DNA of 64,000 bases, from contig JAVJRN010000081.1 of NCBI GenBank assembly GCA_040218415.1, positions 248,001-312,000 of the forward strand, read 5' to 3'. The position numbers and the translations under genes were made by a program. The notes beneath the pieces were generated by a model, which saw nothing but the letters and a program-made list of their open reading frames with translations, was not told the DNA's origin and made no database searches. This document shows, piece by piece, positions 8,283 through 17,107 of the stretch. How positions within the stretch are numbered: position 1 is the first letter of the stretch; every line of letters starts with the position of its first letter. The stretch is from JAVJRN01 sp040218415. GTDB taxonomy: Bacteria; Bacteroidota; Bacteroidia; Cytophagales; Cyclobacteriaceae.

Positions 8283-9145
8283 CGAAAGCACTTCCGTATG
8301 AGCTGTAAATATTTAATAATCAGGGAAAGATTTCCTGTTTTGAAACATTGTTTGATCTCATAGCCACATCGCCACAGTAGCGTTTTGAACTCATCTGGAT
8401 ATTTACAAAGTTGTAAAGCTTTCTGGCAAACAAGGTAAGTCGAATGGACATGCTTGTTGCTCCACTGGTTTTGTTTTTTTCCTAAGCTGTTCTTTATTTC
8501 TCGTTTTTTGACCAGTGGGGCAGGGTTAAAAAGGTAGTCCCAGTTTCTCGATGACCTTACCCAAAAGTCAAAATCTTCGTAAGATAAGTTTTCATCATAG
8601 CCAGACAATTCTTTTAGAACTGACGATTTAATCATCATGGTGGGCGGACAAATGAAATAGCTCTGTAAGATTTTTCTGAAAATGTCACCCGAAGCTGGTG
8701 GGTTGGTTATGTTTCCGGCTTGGTCTCGATGATAAAATGTGTTTCGAATGGTTCCATTTTCATCTGCGATAAAAGCATCGGTAAACTGTATGCCCGTATT
8801 TTGAGAAGTATTTAGAAAATCATTGATGCCTTCTTCTATTCTTTTAGGGAGTAGCATGTCGTCTGCGGCTAAATCGATAATATAACTACCCTTTGATTGT
8901 TCAAATGCCTCATTAAATGCTTTGCAATTACCTTTCGGTTCGGGGTTGTTTAAAAATAAATATTTACCCTTTTCTGAAATGAATTGAAGAATTTCCTCTT
9001 TACTGCCATCGCTGCTGCCATCATCGACAATAATTAACTCTATTCTCTTGTAAGTTTGTGCCAACACAGATTCTAGTGCGAATCTGACAAATGGTTGATG
9101 GTTATGGCAAAGACAAATTACCGTTACAAGTGGAAGAGGCGTCAT
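8243..9145 (-). CDS. Family 2 glycosyltransferase
   Basis: GT-A fold inverting glycosyltransferase using a nucleotide-diphospho sugar. The N-terminus VTVICLCHNHQPFVRFALESVL is followed by IELIIVDDGSSDGS (~35-48), the classic GT2 start, and a DXD-like DLAADD (~92-97). SYEDFDFWVRSSR (~190-200) fits the acceptor/catalytic region. No transmembrane segments, 300 aa. It is divergent from a sulfotransferase gene with only 21 bp between starts, so the two may decorate the same surface glycan; that link is positional inference. Confidence 0.88.
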   Translation of the reverse strand: MTPLPLVTVICLCHNHQPFVRFALESVLAQTYKRIELIIVDDGSSDGSKEEILQFISEKGKYLFLNNPEPKGNCKAFNEAFEQSKGSYIIDLAADDMLLPKRIEEGINDFLNTSQNTGIQFTDAFIADENGTIRNTFYHRDQAGNITNPPASGDIFRKILQSYFICPPTMMIKSSVLKELSGYDENLSYEDFDFWVRSSRNWDYLFNPAPLVKKREIKNSLGKKQNQWSNKHVHSTYLVCQKALQLCKYPDEFKTLLWRCGYEIKQCFKTGNLSLIIKYLQLIRKCFRYRLLSSPANMDK

Positions 9146-9166
9146 AAAAATGCTTAAAGGGCAAAT

Positions 9167-10072
9167 ATGAGAAGAATCAAGTTAGCAAGGTTTTTAAGCA
9201 GTTTGTCAAACATACTTCCTGCAAAGCATCCCATAAAAGGAACACTTGAGTTTCAGCCATTTTTCGTCTTTGGTTCGGGTAGAAATGGAAGCACTTTGCT
9301 CAACCGAATATTAAATCAGCATTCCAAATTATCATTACCCTCCGAACAAAATTTTCTTGGGCAATCGATCATAAAGTACAAGCTCTACAATTTCCTGAAT
9401 TGGAGGGATTTGATGAAGGTGATCGGTGGCGAGCTTTATGTCGAAGATGGTGTGCATACTTGGGATAAATTTGATCGCAGAGTGTTGAGCGATTTGATTT
9501 ATTTGAAAGAAAGGTCACTACAAAAAGCCATAGATCATGTATATCGATCAACTTTTTCCGATACTTCTAAAGTATATTGGGGAGACACCACACCACAAAA
9601 TAGCCGATACATCAAGGAGATTTCCAGTGTATTTCCACAGGCGAAATATGTTTTTTTAGTACGCCATCCATTGGATGTGGTCGCTTCCTATAAATCAGGA
9701 ACTGCGGAGGCTTTCGGTGATTTAGTGAAGGTTGAAAACGCTGCGAGTTTCTGGAAGCAGACTGTCAAAATTTATAACAACATGAAGGACAGCAGTAACC
9801 TCATGCTTGTCCGATATGAAGACTTGGTCAATGATCCAAGCAATTACTTAAAAGCGCTCACCGAGTTCTTAGGTGTCGACTTTGAAGATCGAATGTTGAG
9901 TTACCCATCAGCGACATTTTCCAGTGCTTTGCATCAGGAGCCTCAACATTCGAATTTGAAGAAAAACATCTTTACTTCTTCAGTGGGTAATTGGAAGTCC
10001 GTTTTGAGCCCGCAAGAAGTTGATCATATCAATCGAATTCTTGAAAAAGAAAAAATTTTGATGGGCTACTAA
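9167..10072 (+). CDS. Sulfotransferase family protein
   Basis: Expected to transfer sulfate from PAPS to a glycan, lipid or protein hydroxyl. The 5'-phosphosulfate loop GSGRNGSTLL lies at ~37-46 and the 3'-phosphate motif LVRHPLDVVASYKSG at ~163-177, both typical of sulfotransferases. 301 aa, no signal peptide or clear transmembrane helix. It sits head-to-head with the GT2 gene. The acceptor is unknown. Confidence 0.88.
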   Translation: MRRIKLARFLSSLSNILPAKHPIKGTLEFQPFFVFGSGRNGSTLLNRILNQHSKLSLPSEQNFLGQSIIKYKLYNFLNWRDLMKVIGGELYVEDGVHTWDKFDRRVLSDLIYLKERSLQKAIDHVYRSTFSDTSKVYWGDTTPQNSRYIKEISSVFPQAKYVFLVRHPLDVVASYKSGTAEAFGDLVKVENAASFWKQTVKIYNNMKDSSNLMLVRYEDLVNDPSNYLKALTEFLGVDFEDRMLSYPSATFSSALHQEPQHSNLKKNIFTSSVGNWKSVLSPQEVDHINRILEKEKILMGY

Positions 10073-10086
10073 CCAATTTTCATCTG

Positions 10087-10740
10087 TTAAACCTTCATTT
10101 CAGGGATTTCTCCCTCCACAATAAGTTTTCCTTCCGTGGCATCAATAATTTCTTGTACCGTCACACCGGGTGCTCTTTCTAGCAGTTTAAATCCATCATT
10201 GGTGATCTCAAGCGCTGCGAGGTTGGTAATGACTTTTTTCACACATTTTACCCCTGTAAGTGGCAAGGTGCATGATTTTAGCAATTTTGATTCACCCTCA
10301 CGGTTGGTATGCATCATAGCCACGATAATATTTTCGGCAGAGGCGACAAGATCCATTGCACCGCCCATTCCTTTCACCATTTTTCCTGGTATTTTCCAGT
10401 TGGCAATGTCTCCAGAGTCAGACACTTCCATGGCACCAAGTACAGTCAACTGCACATGTTGGCCTCTGATCATGGCGAAACTGGTAGCTGAGTCAAATAT
10501 GGTCGCGCCAGGCAGTAAGGTTACCGTTTGCTTTCCTGCATTGATCATATCGGCATCCTCTTCTCCTTCATAAGGAAAAGGCCCCATGCCTAAGATTCCA
10601 TTTTCAGACTGAAACTCAACGCTGATACCTTCAGGAACATAGTTTGCGACGAGCGTAGGTATACCAATACCTAAATTCACGTACCAACCATCTTCAAGTT
10701 CTTGTGCGATTCTTTTTGCTATCCCTTCTTTATTCAACAT
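10087..10740 (-). CDS. scoB: 3-oxoacid CoA-transferase, subunit B
   Basis: Beta subunit of a heterodimeric CoA-transferase that moves CoA between succinyl-CoA (or acetyl-CoA) and acetoacetate-type acids. SENGILGMGPFP (~44-55) contains the catalytic glutamate of class I CoA-transferases, and the GGAMDLV segment is conserved. 217 aa is the usual size. Its start lies inside the last 11 bp of the subunit A gene, so the subunits are translationally coupled. The choice between succinyl-CoA and butyrate-acetoacetate types rests on overall resemblance. Confidence 0.9.
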   Translation of the reverse strand: MLNKEGIAKRIAQELEDGWYVNLGIGIPTLVANYVPEGISVEFQSENGILGMGPFPYEGEEDADMINAGKQTVTLLPGATIFDSATSFAMIRGQHVQLTVLGAMEVSDSGDIANWKIPGKMVKGMGGAMDLVASAENIIVAMMHTNREGESKLLKSCTLPLTGVKCVKKVITNLAALEITNDGFKLLERAPGVTVQEIIDATEGKLIVEGEIPEMKV

Positions 10741-11437
10741 GGCTTTTGGATCTTACTGTTCTTTTTTCAATGCGCTTTTCGTAATCTTTTCCCTGAAAAA
10801 TTCTTTGTACAAATATTCCGGGAGTATGTATGTAGTTTGGATCTAACTCGCCGGGCGCCACAAGTTCCTCTACTTCTGCGATGGTTATTTTGCCTGCCAT
10901 GGCCATCGGAGGGTTGAAATTTCTGGCGGTTCCTTTATAGATAAGGTTACCAAATCGGTCACCCTTCCAGGCTTTTACAATCGCAAAGTCTGCGGTCAAG
11001 GCGGATTCCAGAATATGTGGTTTTCCGTTAAAATCCCGGACTTCTTTACCTTCGGCTACTTCTGTTCCAAATCCTGCTGGAGTAAAAAAGGCTGGAATAC
11101 CTGCTCCACCAGCGCGACATCTTTCGGCCAAGGAACCCTGAGGTATTAAATCCACTTCTAACTCGCCGGACAGCATTTGCCTTTCAAATTCTTGATTTTC
11201 TCCGACATAGGAGGAAATCATTTTTCTGATTTGCTTTTTTTTGAGGAGTAAACCCAGGCCAAAATCATCCACTCCTGCATTATTTGAAATACAGACGAGT
11301 CCTTTAATGCCCATTTTGACTAGTGCGGAAATCGCGTTTTCTGGGATTCCGCAGAGGCCAAATCCTCCCAGCATCAGCGTCATATCATCTTTAATATCAA
11401 AGATGGCTTCTTCAGCATTTTTATATACTTTATTCAT
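10730..11437 (-). CDS. scoA: 3-oxoacid CoA-transferase, subunit A
   Basis: Alpha subunit paired with the overlapping subunit B gene. LMLGGFGLCGIPENAI (~20-35) is the CoA-binding glycine-rich signature; GGAGIPAFFTPAGFGT and GNLIYKGTARNFNPPMA are conserved family blocks. 235 aa, full length. Together the pair lets the cell use or make ketone-body-type acids. About 240 bp without a gene lie upstream, presumably holding the promoter. Confidence 0.92.
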   Translation of the reverse strand: MNKVYKNAEEAIFDIKDDMTLMLGGFGLCGIPENAISALVKMGIKGLVCISNNAGVDDFGLGLLLKKKQIRKMISSYVGENQEFERQMLSGELEVDLIPQGSLAERCRAGGAGIPAFFTPAGFGTEVAEGKEVRDFNGKPHILESALTADFAIVKAWKGDRFGNLIYKGTARNFNPPMAMAGKITIAEVEELVAPGELDPNYIHTPGIFVQRIFQGKDYEKRIEKRTVRSKSHVE

Positions 11438-11674
11438 TTTTGAGAAATGTGGTTTAATAAGGGTGCAATCGTTTTCAGGTTAAATTTATATGATCTGCGA
11501 CAGTCTAGCTCGAATTTTAGTGTAGTTATTCAATGAAAAAATGCAAGCTATTGAGAAAGAGGTGCTTGGATCAAAATTCAATTTTTTTCAGAAAATATAA
11601 AAACCTCGCTTTCATTCAGTTTTTGTTAAATAAAATGAGTGACAGGATGTTGCAAACTCGGGCTACCTAGCAGC

Positions 11675-13189
11675 TTAAGAGAATTGTTCGACTAGTAATT
11701 TTCGAAGTTTATCTTTTTGAATCGGTTTTGTTAAAAAGCCATCAAAATATTTATTGAACGTACTATTTGTTTCACCCGTAACATCGGCTGTCAATGCAAA
11801 AATCGGTGTATACATATTGATGTTTTCATCATTTCGAATATGCTTCGCAGCATTAAAGCCATCCATTATGGGCATGTGCAAGTCCATGAGGATCAGATCA
11901 TATTCTACTTCTATGCACTTATCGATAGCCTCTTGACCATTCATTGCTTTAATAGCGACAATTCCCCAAGATGTGAGCAGTTTTTGCGCTACCATCGCAT
12001 TGATGGCATTGTCTTCGACCAGCAGAATAGTCTTGTTTAAAAGCGAATCTATTTTTTCTTCTTCAATTTTCACTATTTGACCACCTCGTTTGAGGGATAC
12101 TTCGAAAGAAAAAACAGATCCCTTTCCTACAGTGCTTTCAACTTTGATTTCAGCATCGTATAATTTAAGGAGTCTTTTTGTAATGGCTAGGCCTAGGCCT
12201 GTACCATCTTTTTGACGGGTAGTCTCTGATTTTACTTGTGAGAAGCTTTCAAATATGGAGGCTAATTCAGCTTCCGGAATACCTGATCCAGTATCTATTA
12301 TTTCAAACCGAATAATGTCATGGGAACCATTTTGGGAGACCTTGCTCACTTGAATGGTAATGCGACCCAAATTGGTAAACTTGATGGCATTGCCAATCAA
12401 ATTTCCAAGAATTTGGCCTATTTTGACATCATCGAGTTTGTAGATTTCGCTAACATCTTCACCGATATTCAATTTTATGGCTAATCCTTTTTCGTCAGCA
12501 AGATTTTTATAGGTGTCCCTGATTTCTCGCAATAGTTTTTTTAATTCGTGTGGTCTGTTGTCAAGCTGAATTTTACTCACTTCTAACTTGCTAAAATCAA
12601 GAATGTCATTGATGATGCTGAGCAAGTTATTAGCCGAGAATTTCAGTAGTTTAATGAGTTTTTTACTGTCTTTTTGGTTGGGACTGTCCTCAAGTAAGGA
12701 AGTGATACTCACTACAGCATTGAGTGGCGTGCGCAGTTCATGGCTCATAGTCGATAGAAATTCTTGCTTCATTCCATAAGCCTTTTCGAGCTCTGAGGAT
12801 TTAATTGACAACCTTTCTTCATTCTTTTTGACCAGAAAATAAAACCCTGTGATGATAACAGCGCAGAAAATAAGTAGGACAGATAACACAATGACCTGCA
12901 GCTGATCATTAGTTTCTGGTGAAAGCTGTATCTGTGGTATGAGCGGTTCGGCCAACTCGAAATAAATGAGACATGAGGTATTGTAGATCAGAAAAGTGAT
13001 CGTTTTTTTAAAATGCTTGGGTTTAAAAAAGATGAAAGGGTAGCCATAGAGGACGATGAAGAAATACTGAACACCTACCTCTTTGCCGAGTAGCCAGCCA
13101 CAGATTAGTACGAATATGGTAGATAGGAAAGTATAGGTTGTTTGAGCCCAATCAAATTTCCTGAATATGTTGAGTAAAACCGGCACCAA
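11675..13189 (-). CDS. Hybrid histidine kinase with receiver domain (5' end in another frame)
   Basis: 504 aa: about four membrane helices (residues ~18-125), then HisKA with MSHELRTPLNAV (phospho-His near 150), HATPase with the N box (LIGNAIKFT) and G boxes (DTGSGIPE, GTGLGLAI), then a receiver with LILMDLHMP (phospho-Asp near 436) and a late LTKP lysine. The first codon is a GTG inside hydrophobic sequence, and the membrane region is continued upstream by the ORF at 13152-13400 in the +1-shifted frame. It is probably the main part of one gene broken by a 1-nt indel. There is no cognate output gene nearby. Confidence 0.82.
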   Translation of the reverse strand: MVPVLLNIFRKFDWAQTTYTFLSTIFVLICGWLLGKEVGVQYFFIVLYGYPFIFFKPKHFKKTITFLIYNTSCLIYFELAEPLIPQIQLSPETNDQLQVIVLSVLLIFCAVIITGFYFLVKKNEERLSIKSSELEKAYGMKQEFLSTMSHELRTPLNAVVSITSLLEDSPNQKDSKKLIKLLKFSANNLLSIINDILDFSKLEVSKIQLDNRPHELKKLLREIRDTYKNLADEKGLAIKLNIGEDVSEIYKLDDVKIGQILGNLIGNAIKFTNLGRITIQVSKVSQNGSHDIIRFEIIDTGSGIPEAELASIFESFSQVKSETTRQKDGTGLGLAITKRLLKLYDAEIKVESTVGKGSVFSFEVSLKRGGQIVKIEEEKIDSLLNKTILLVEDNAINAMVAQKLLTSWGIVAIKAMNGQEAIDKCIEVEYDLILMDLHMPIMDGFNAAKHIRNDENINMYTPIFALTADVTGETNSTFNKYFDGFLTKPIQKDKLRKLLVEQFS

Positions 13190-13400
13190 ACTTAATAGTA
13201 TAAGTTACTGTAGTTGTTGCCGAAAGGGTATAGCTACTTTTTGTATTCACGAAAATCAAAAAATAGACGAGTAGTGGAATCAAAAATATTGGGAAGGTAT
13301 TGATCGCAATAATTTTCGCTCGGTCGTTTGAGCCGTACTCATCAGGTAGCCTACCTGCAATAAAACTAAAAAAATTTTCTATGGGCGGAGCATCATTCAT
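13152..13400 (-). pseudogene. N-terminal fragment of the hybrid histidine kinase (frameshifted)
   Basis: 82 codons from ATG 13400. It has a cytoplasmic N-terminus (GRLPDEYGSNDRAK) and one clear membrane helix (NTFPIFLIPLLVYFLIFV), then runs into TYTIKFGAGF and a stop at 13152. Shifting one base forward near 13205 joins it to ILLSLVPVLLN, giving a second helix that leads straight into the kinase membrane domain. This makes it the likely true start of the 11675-13189 gene. A separate small membrane protein is the alternative. Confidence 0.6.
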
Positions 13401-13515
13401 TGTTTTCTAAAAATTCATTCAAATTACAACTACAGGCATTCTATTCAAATTAATTGAGGGAATATGATAGGAATAATCGTTTGGTCATGCTTTCTGACCA
13501 ATGATTATTGAAGTT

Positions 13516-13929
13516 TCAATTCTGAATAGTAATGACGAATGAGGTGTCATTGGTAACCTTGAATGAGGCCTTTTCGAAGCTTGGAGGCCCAAACAGGCCC
13601 ATAGCGTCGTTGGAAAAGCCATAACCTTCTTTGGGAAGTCCTACCATCGACTTATCCAATTGATCATTGTTGTTTTCATCATGATACAGGCTTATGGCAT
13701 AGACTCCACTGGGCAGGGTAGTATTTAAAACAGGTTGTTCACTATCAACAGGAATGAGCTTACTTCGATATGGATTGTCACTCAAAAATTCATCAGATGG
13801 ACGATATACGGCAAGCGCAATTTTACCCTTATTGGACGGTAGGTTATTGAAAGTGATGGAAACAGCATGTTCGTTGGTTTGCAATGCGCCGAATCCTATC
13901 CAAAGCGTTATGATATAGTGTGAAATCAA
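13516..13929 (-). CDS. DUF2141 domain protein, exported
   Basis: 137 aa with a short hydrophobic N-terminus ending in FGALQ (probable signal peptide), then a beta-rich domain with GKIALAVYRPSDEFL, LPSGVYAISLYHDENNNDQLD and GLPKEGYGFSND, the pattern of DUF2141 proteins. The function of the family is not established. The D-E-N-N-N-D-Q-L-D loop looks capable of binding calcium. No ATG is available; the frame is open a little upstream, and I use the TTG at 13929. It is not linked to a clear operon partner. Confidence 0.72.
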   Translation of the reverse strand: MISHYIITLWIGFGALQTNEHAVSITFNNLPSNKGKIALAVYRPSDEFLSDNPYRSKLIPVDSEQPVLNTTLPSGVYAISLYHDENNNDQLDKSMVGLPKEGYGFSNDAMGLFGPPSFEKASFKVTNDTSFVITIQN

Positions 13930-14278
13930 ATGATTGGTCTTTAAGGGAGTAAATACGATTTTTCAAGGAAACGTTTAAAAGAGGCTATTATTTTTTGTTT
14001 CGTTGAACATTTCAAGTGCTGAATTTCTTCATCGCCCGAAGAAGAAATTTGGCTTATTTACCATGCTGTTTGGGCATTTTGTAAGCACTGAATAGTTCTC
14101 GCTACATTATTTGGTGTTCTTTTTAGGGTTTACTTGTTAAGAACCCCAGAGTCAAATAAACTTAAAATATCTTAGCTGGATTATGAGCTAAGTCTAGTTG
14201 AAATGAGTCGGTTACTGAAGTTTTTGAAAAATTTCCCTTGTAAATTGTAATTTCGAGAACTTATTGAAACAATTTTTC
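13930..14278. other. Gene-free region upstream of the GntR regulator
   Basis: About 350 bp between divergent genes. No ORF or RNA gene is seen. The promoter-like element at 14222-14255 is the only signal I can support. Confidence 0.6.
14222..14255 (+). promoter_or_regulatory. Candidate promoter of the GntR-type regulator
   Basis: TTTTG ending at 14226 and TAATTTCG at 14248-14255 (one mismatch to TAnnTTTG) are 21 bp apart, as in Bacteroidota primary-sigma promoters. Transcription would begin near 14262, only ~17 nt before the ATG at 14279. Confidence 0.4.
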
Positions 14279-15319
14279 ATGAATTCAGCCAATAAAATGA
14301 AGAAAGTATTTCAAGAAATTATTAAGCTTGAATTTGTTAATACATTTTCAAAAAATGATCGAATAGTCAATGGTATTCTGAATGCGATTGATGAAAATAT
14401 CTTAAAAAAGAATGATCCTTTGCCATCTGTGAATAGCATGATAAAGGAGCTGGGTTTTGCTCGACAAACCATTGCCAGCGCCTATCAAGAATTAGTGCAT
14501 AAGGGGGTAGTGGAATCTAAGAATCGAGTAGGATACTTTGTAGCCTCGAAAAATTCCAATCAAACGATTAAAGTGGCACTTGTTCTTTATGCATTTGATA
14601 CATTTCAGGAAACATTCTATGAAAATTTCCGAAAGGGGCTGGGAGAAAATGTGCAATTAGATATTTATTTCCATCACTACAATTGGGGATCTTTTAAAAG
14701 TATCGTTGAAGATGTCAGTGGCAAATATGGAATGTATGTGATTGCCTCTATTCCTGATCCCAGAACAAAACAGCTTCTAAAATCACTCCCGACCAATAGA
14801 GTATTGCTAGTTGACCGGTATATTGAGACTGAGGAGGATTATAATTACATAGCTCAGGAATTTAAGGAATCATCCTATCGAGCTTTTGAAGCATTGGCTG
14901 ACAAGATTAAGAAGTACGATCAACTGGTTTTTTATTTTAGACAATCTTCTGCGGATCCGCAGGATATATTGAGTTCATTCAACGAATTTGTCAATGACTT
15001 TCAAATCGATAGCGTTATTGAGGAAAGTTATAAAAAAGGGGGGCTTGAAAAAGGTAAGGTTTATTTTACAATTAATAACCTAGAACTATTTTCGATGCTA
15101 AAGGATGCCAAGCTGAAGGGTTTTGAGTTGGGTAAAGACGTTGGATTTATTTCTCATAATGATGATATCGTTAAAGAGATCATCTTTGATGGAATCACTA
15201 CGTTTTCTACTGATTTTGCTGAGATGGGAAAGGAAGCAGCAACATGGGTACTAAGTGAGAAAGCGGAAAAAGTTAAAAAGATTATACCTACGGTCTTAAT
15301 TGACAGAAACTCCCTTTAG
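14279..15319 (+). CDS. GntR-family regulator with LacI-like sugar-binding domain
   Basis: An N-terminal winged helix (DPLPSVNSMIKELGFARQTI...LVHKGVVESKNRVGYFV, ~40-95) is the GntR DNA-binding fold. The remaining ~250 residues resemble a periplasmic-binding/LacI effector domain (KVALVLYAFDTF, then GFISHNDDIVKEIIFDGITTFS). Such proteins are sugar-responsive regulators of transport and glycosidase genes. I chose ATG 14279; ATG 14297 and TTG 14264 are alternatives. It is followed 1 bp later by a sodium/solute symporter and then the SusCD/alpha-galactosidase cluster, which it probably controls. The effector is likely a galactoside or galactose (inference). Confidence 0.82.
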   Translation: MNSANKMKKVFQEIIKLEFVNTFSKNDRIVNGILNAIDENILKKNDPLPSVNSMIKELGFARQTIASAYQELVHKGVVESKNRVGYFVASKNSNQTIKVALVLYAFDTFQETFYENFRKGLGENVQLDIYFHHYNWGSFKSIVEDVSGKYGMYVIASIPDPRTKQLLKSLPTNRVLLVDRYIETEEDYNYIAQEFKESSYRAFEALADKIKKYDQLVFYFRQSSADPQDILSSFNEFVNDFQIDSVIEESYKKGGLEKGKVYFTINNLELFSMLKDAKLKGFELGKDVGFISHNDDIVKEIIFDGITTFSTDFAEMGKEAATWVLSEKAEKVKKIIPTVLIDRNSL

Positions 15320-15320
15320 T

Positions 15321-16913
15321 ATGGATCATATTGTTCTGGCTAGCTTTATTGGCCTTACCGGCTCAGTTGCGATCATCTCATATCTCAATACCAAGAGAAA
15401 TACTACCACCACCACAGAAGGTCACTTTTTTGCCAATCGAAGTAATAACTTTTTGATAGTTGGTGGAGCACTGTTTTTGAGTAATATCAGTGCAAATCAG
15501 TTTATTGGTGAAAATGAATCAATTTTCATCAACAACATGAGTGTAATTGCATGGGGTGTTAGTTCCGTTTTTGCGATTTTGTTGGTCTCTGAATTTATGC
15601 TTCCTGTTTATTTTAAGACAGGAACCATGACTATTCCTGATTTTTTGGAGAAGCGCTATGGCCCATCCACCAAGCGTCTGGTATCAGTGATTTTTTTGGC
15701 TAGTTATCTAGTTAATTTATTACCCTCTGCCTTGTATGGAGGAGCCATTGCATGTATTGGTATTTTAGGAATCTTTGACAGTACAGGTATCTCCTATTGG
15801 GTTCAAATCTGGATAGTAGTCTGGATTATAGGTAGTATTGGAGCTGCATACACAATATTGGGTGGTCTGAGAGCCATTACGGTTTCGGATACAGTCTTGA
15901 GCGTTGGACTTCTGATTATTGGCTTAGCTATTCCATATTATGGTTTTGAATATTTGGGAGATGGAGATTGGTATGAAGGTATTCAGTATATGTTAGCGAA
16001 TAGCGGAGATAAACTAAATAGCATAGGAGGACCGAATGATGAAGTGCCTTTCATGACGATTTTTACTGGAATGTTCATCATGAATCTTTATTACTGGGGT
16101 ATGGAGCAATACATAGTTCAGCAGGCTTTAACAGCCAAAAATCTAGCTGAAAGCCAAAAAGGTATGGCGTTAGCCTGTGTTGGAAAATTGCTATCTCCTT
16201 TTCTGATAAATGTGCCTGGAATTATTGGAGTGTTAATATTTTCTGATCTTATCAATACTGCGGAGGTGTTTCCTAGAGTAGTTAATGCTACCCTTCCTTC
16301 CCTAATGACTGGCTTAACCGGCGCAGTGGTCTTTGGTGCTGCCTTGACCACTTTCAATGCAGGGCTCACAAGTAGCAGTACTTTATTTACCTTGAATTTT
16401 TATAAGCCATTTAAAAATTCGAAAGGGAAGGAAGTTTCAGATAAGGAGCTAATAAGAAGTAGTAAGTATTTTGAGATTATTGTCTCTCTTTTAGTCATGT
16501 TCTCTGCCCCTTTCATTTTTTTTTCCGACACTGGATTTTATACTTATTTACAAAAACTCGCTGGGATGTTCTCTGTGCCTGTCTTTACTATCGTTTTATT
16601 CGGGTTTTTCGTAAAGCGGTCGTCACCGAAGGCGGCTAACTCTGGCGTATTGTTTTTTCTAATTACTTATTTCATTCTCACTTATGTTTTGGATTTAGAA
16701 ATCCACTTCCTTCATACCTTATTCTTCTTGTTTGCAATCACTTCTCTATTCCTTCTGATCTCAGGCAGAGTCTCACCGGCCCTTGTCTTAGAGAAAGCCA
16801 ATCATGTTGAAAGCCAAGTTATACCTTGGAAAAATAGACATTGGGTAGCTTTCGCGTTAATTCTTATGATGATTGCAGTGTTCGCTCTTTTTTCTCCGAT
16901 AGGCATTTCTTAA
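15321..16913 (+). CDS. Sodium:solute symporter family transporter (SGLT-like)
   Basis: Inner-membrane Na+-coupled transporter, 530 aa with about 13-14 hydrophobic helices. SNISANQFIGENE (~57-69) and the tract GAAYTILGGLRAITVSDTV (~174-192) are typical of the SSS/SLC5 sugar symporter group. An upstream TTG at 15300 would overlap the regulator gene; the ATG at 15321, one base after that gene's stop, gives a normal family N-terminus. Being in the alpha-galactoside locus, it probably brings galactose or another released sugar into the cytoplasm. Confidence 0.88.
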   Translation: MDHIVLASFIGLTGSVAIISYLNTKRNTTTTTEGHFFANRSNNFLIVGGALFLSNISANQFIGENESIFINNMSVIAWGVSSVFAILLVSEFMLPVYFKTGTMTIPDFLEKRYGPSTKRLVSVIFLASYLVNLLPSALYGGAIACIGILGIFDSTGISYWVQIWIVVWIIGSIGAAYTILGGLRAITVSDTVLSVGLLIIGLAIPYYGFEYLGDGDWYEGIQYMLANSGDKLNSIGGPNDEVPFMTIFTGMFIMNLYYWGMEQYIVQQALTAKNLAESQKGMALACVGKLLSPFLINVPGIIGVLIFSDLINTAEVFPRVVNATLPSLMTGLTGAVVFGAALTTFNAGLTSSSTLFTLNFYKPFKNSKGKEVSDKELIRSSKYFEIIVSLLVMFSAPFIFFSDTGFYTYLQKLAGMFSVPVFTIVLFGFFVKRSSPKAANSGVLFFLITYFILTYVLDLEIHFLHTLFFLFAITSLFLLISGRVSPALVLEKANHVESQVIPWKNRHWVAFALILMMIAVFALFSPIGIS

Positions 16914-16974
16914 ATTGATATTCTACAATATTTATAATTCACCCACCTAAAAAAGGCCTAAAATTATGTGACTC

Positions 16975-17006
16975 TTTGGATAATAGCATTTTAGTATATA
17001 ATTTTG
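16975..17006 (+). promoter_or_regulatory. Promoter of the alpha-galactoside susC operon
   Basis: TTTG at 16975-16978 and TAATTTTG at 16999-17006, separated by 20 bp, exactly match the Bacteroidota -33/-7 pattern. Predicted transcription start is near 17013, leaving a ~95-nt leader before susC. Confidence 0.6.
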
Positions 17007-17107
17007 AAATATAGAATAGAATAGTACAGATATAAAAAGTCAATTTCTTTTTATAACATCACATCAAGCAGTATAGATTTAGGTTATTCCCTACGTGTTA
17101 ACAAAAG

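Noticed and set aside
10136..10573. 145-aa + strand ORF antisense to scoB
   Set aside because: Composition mirrors the codons of the real CoA-transferase gene; no domain is recognisable.
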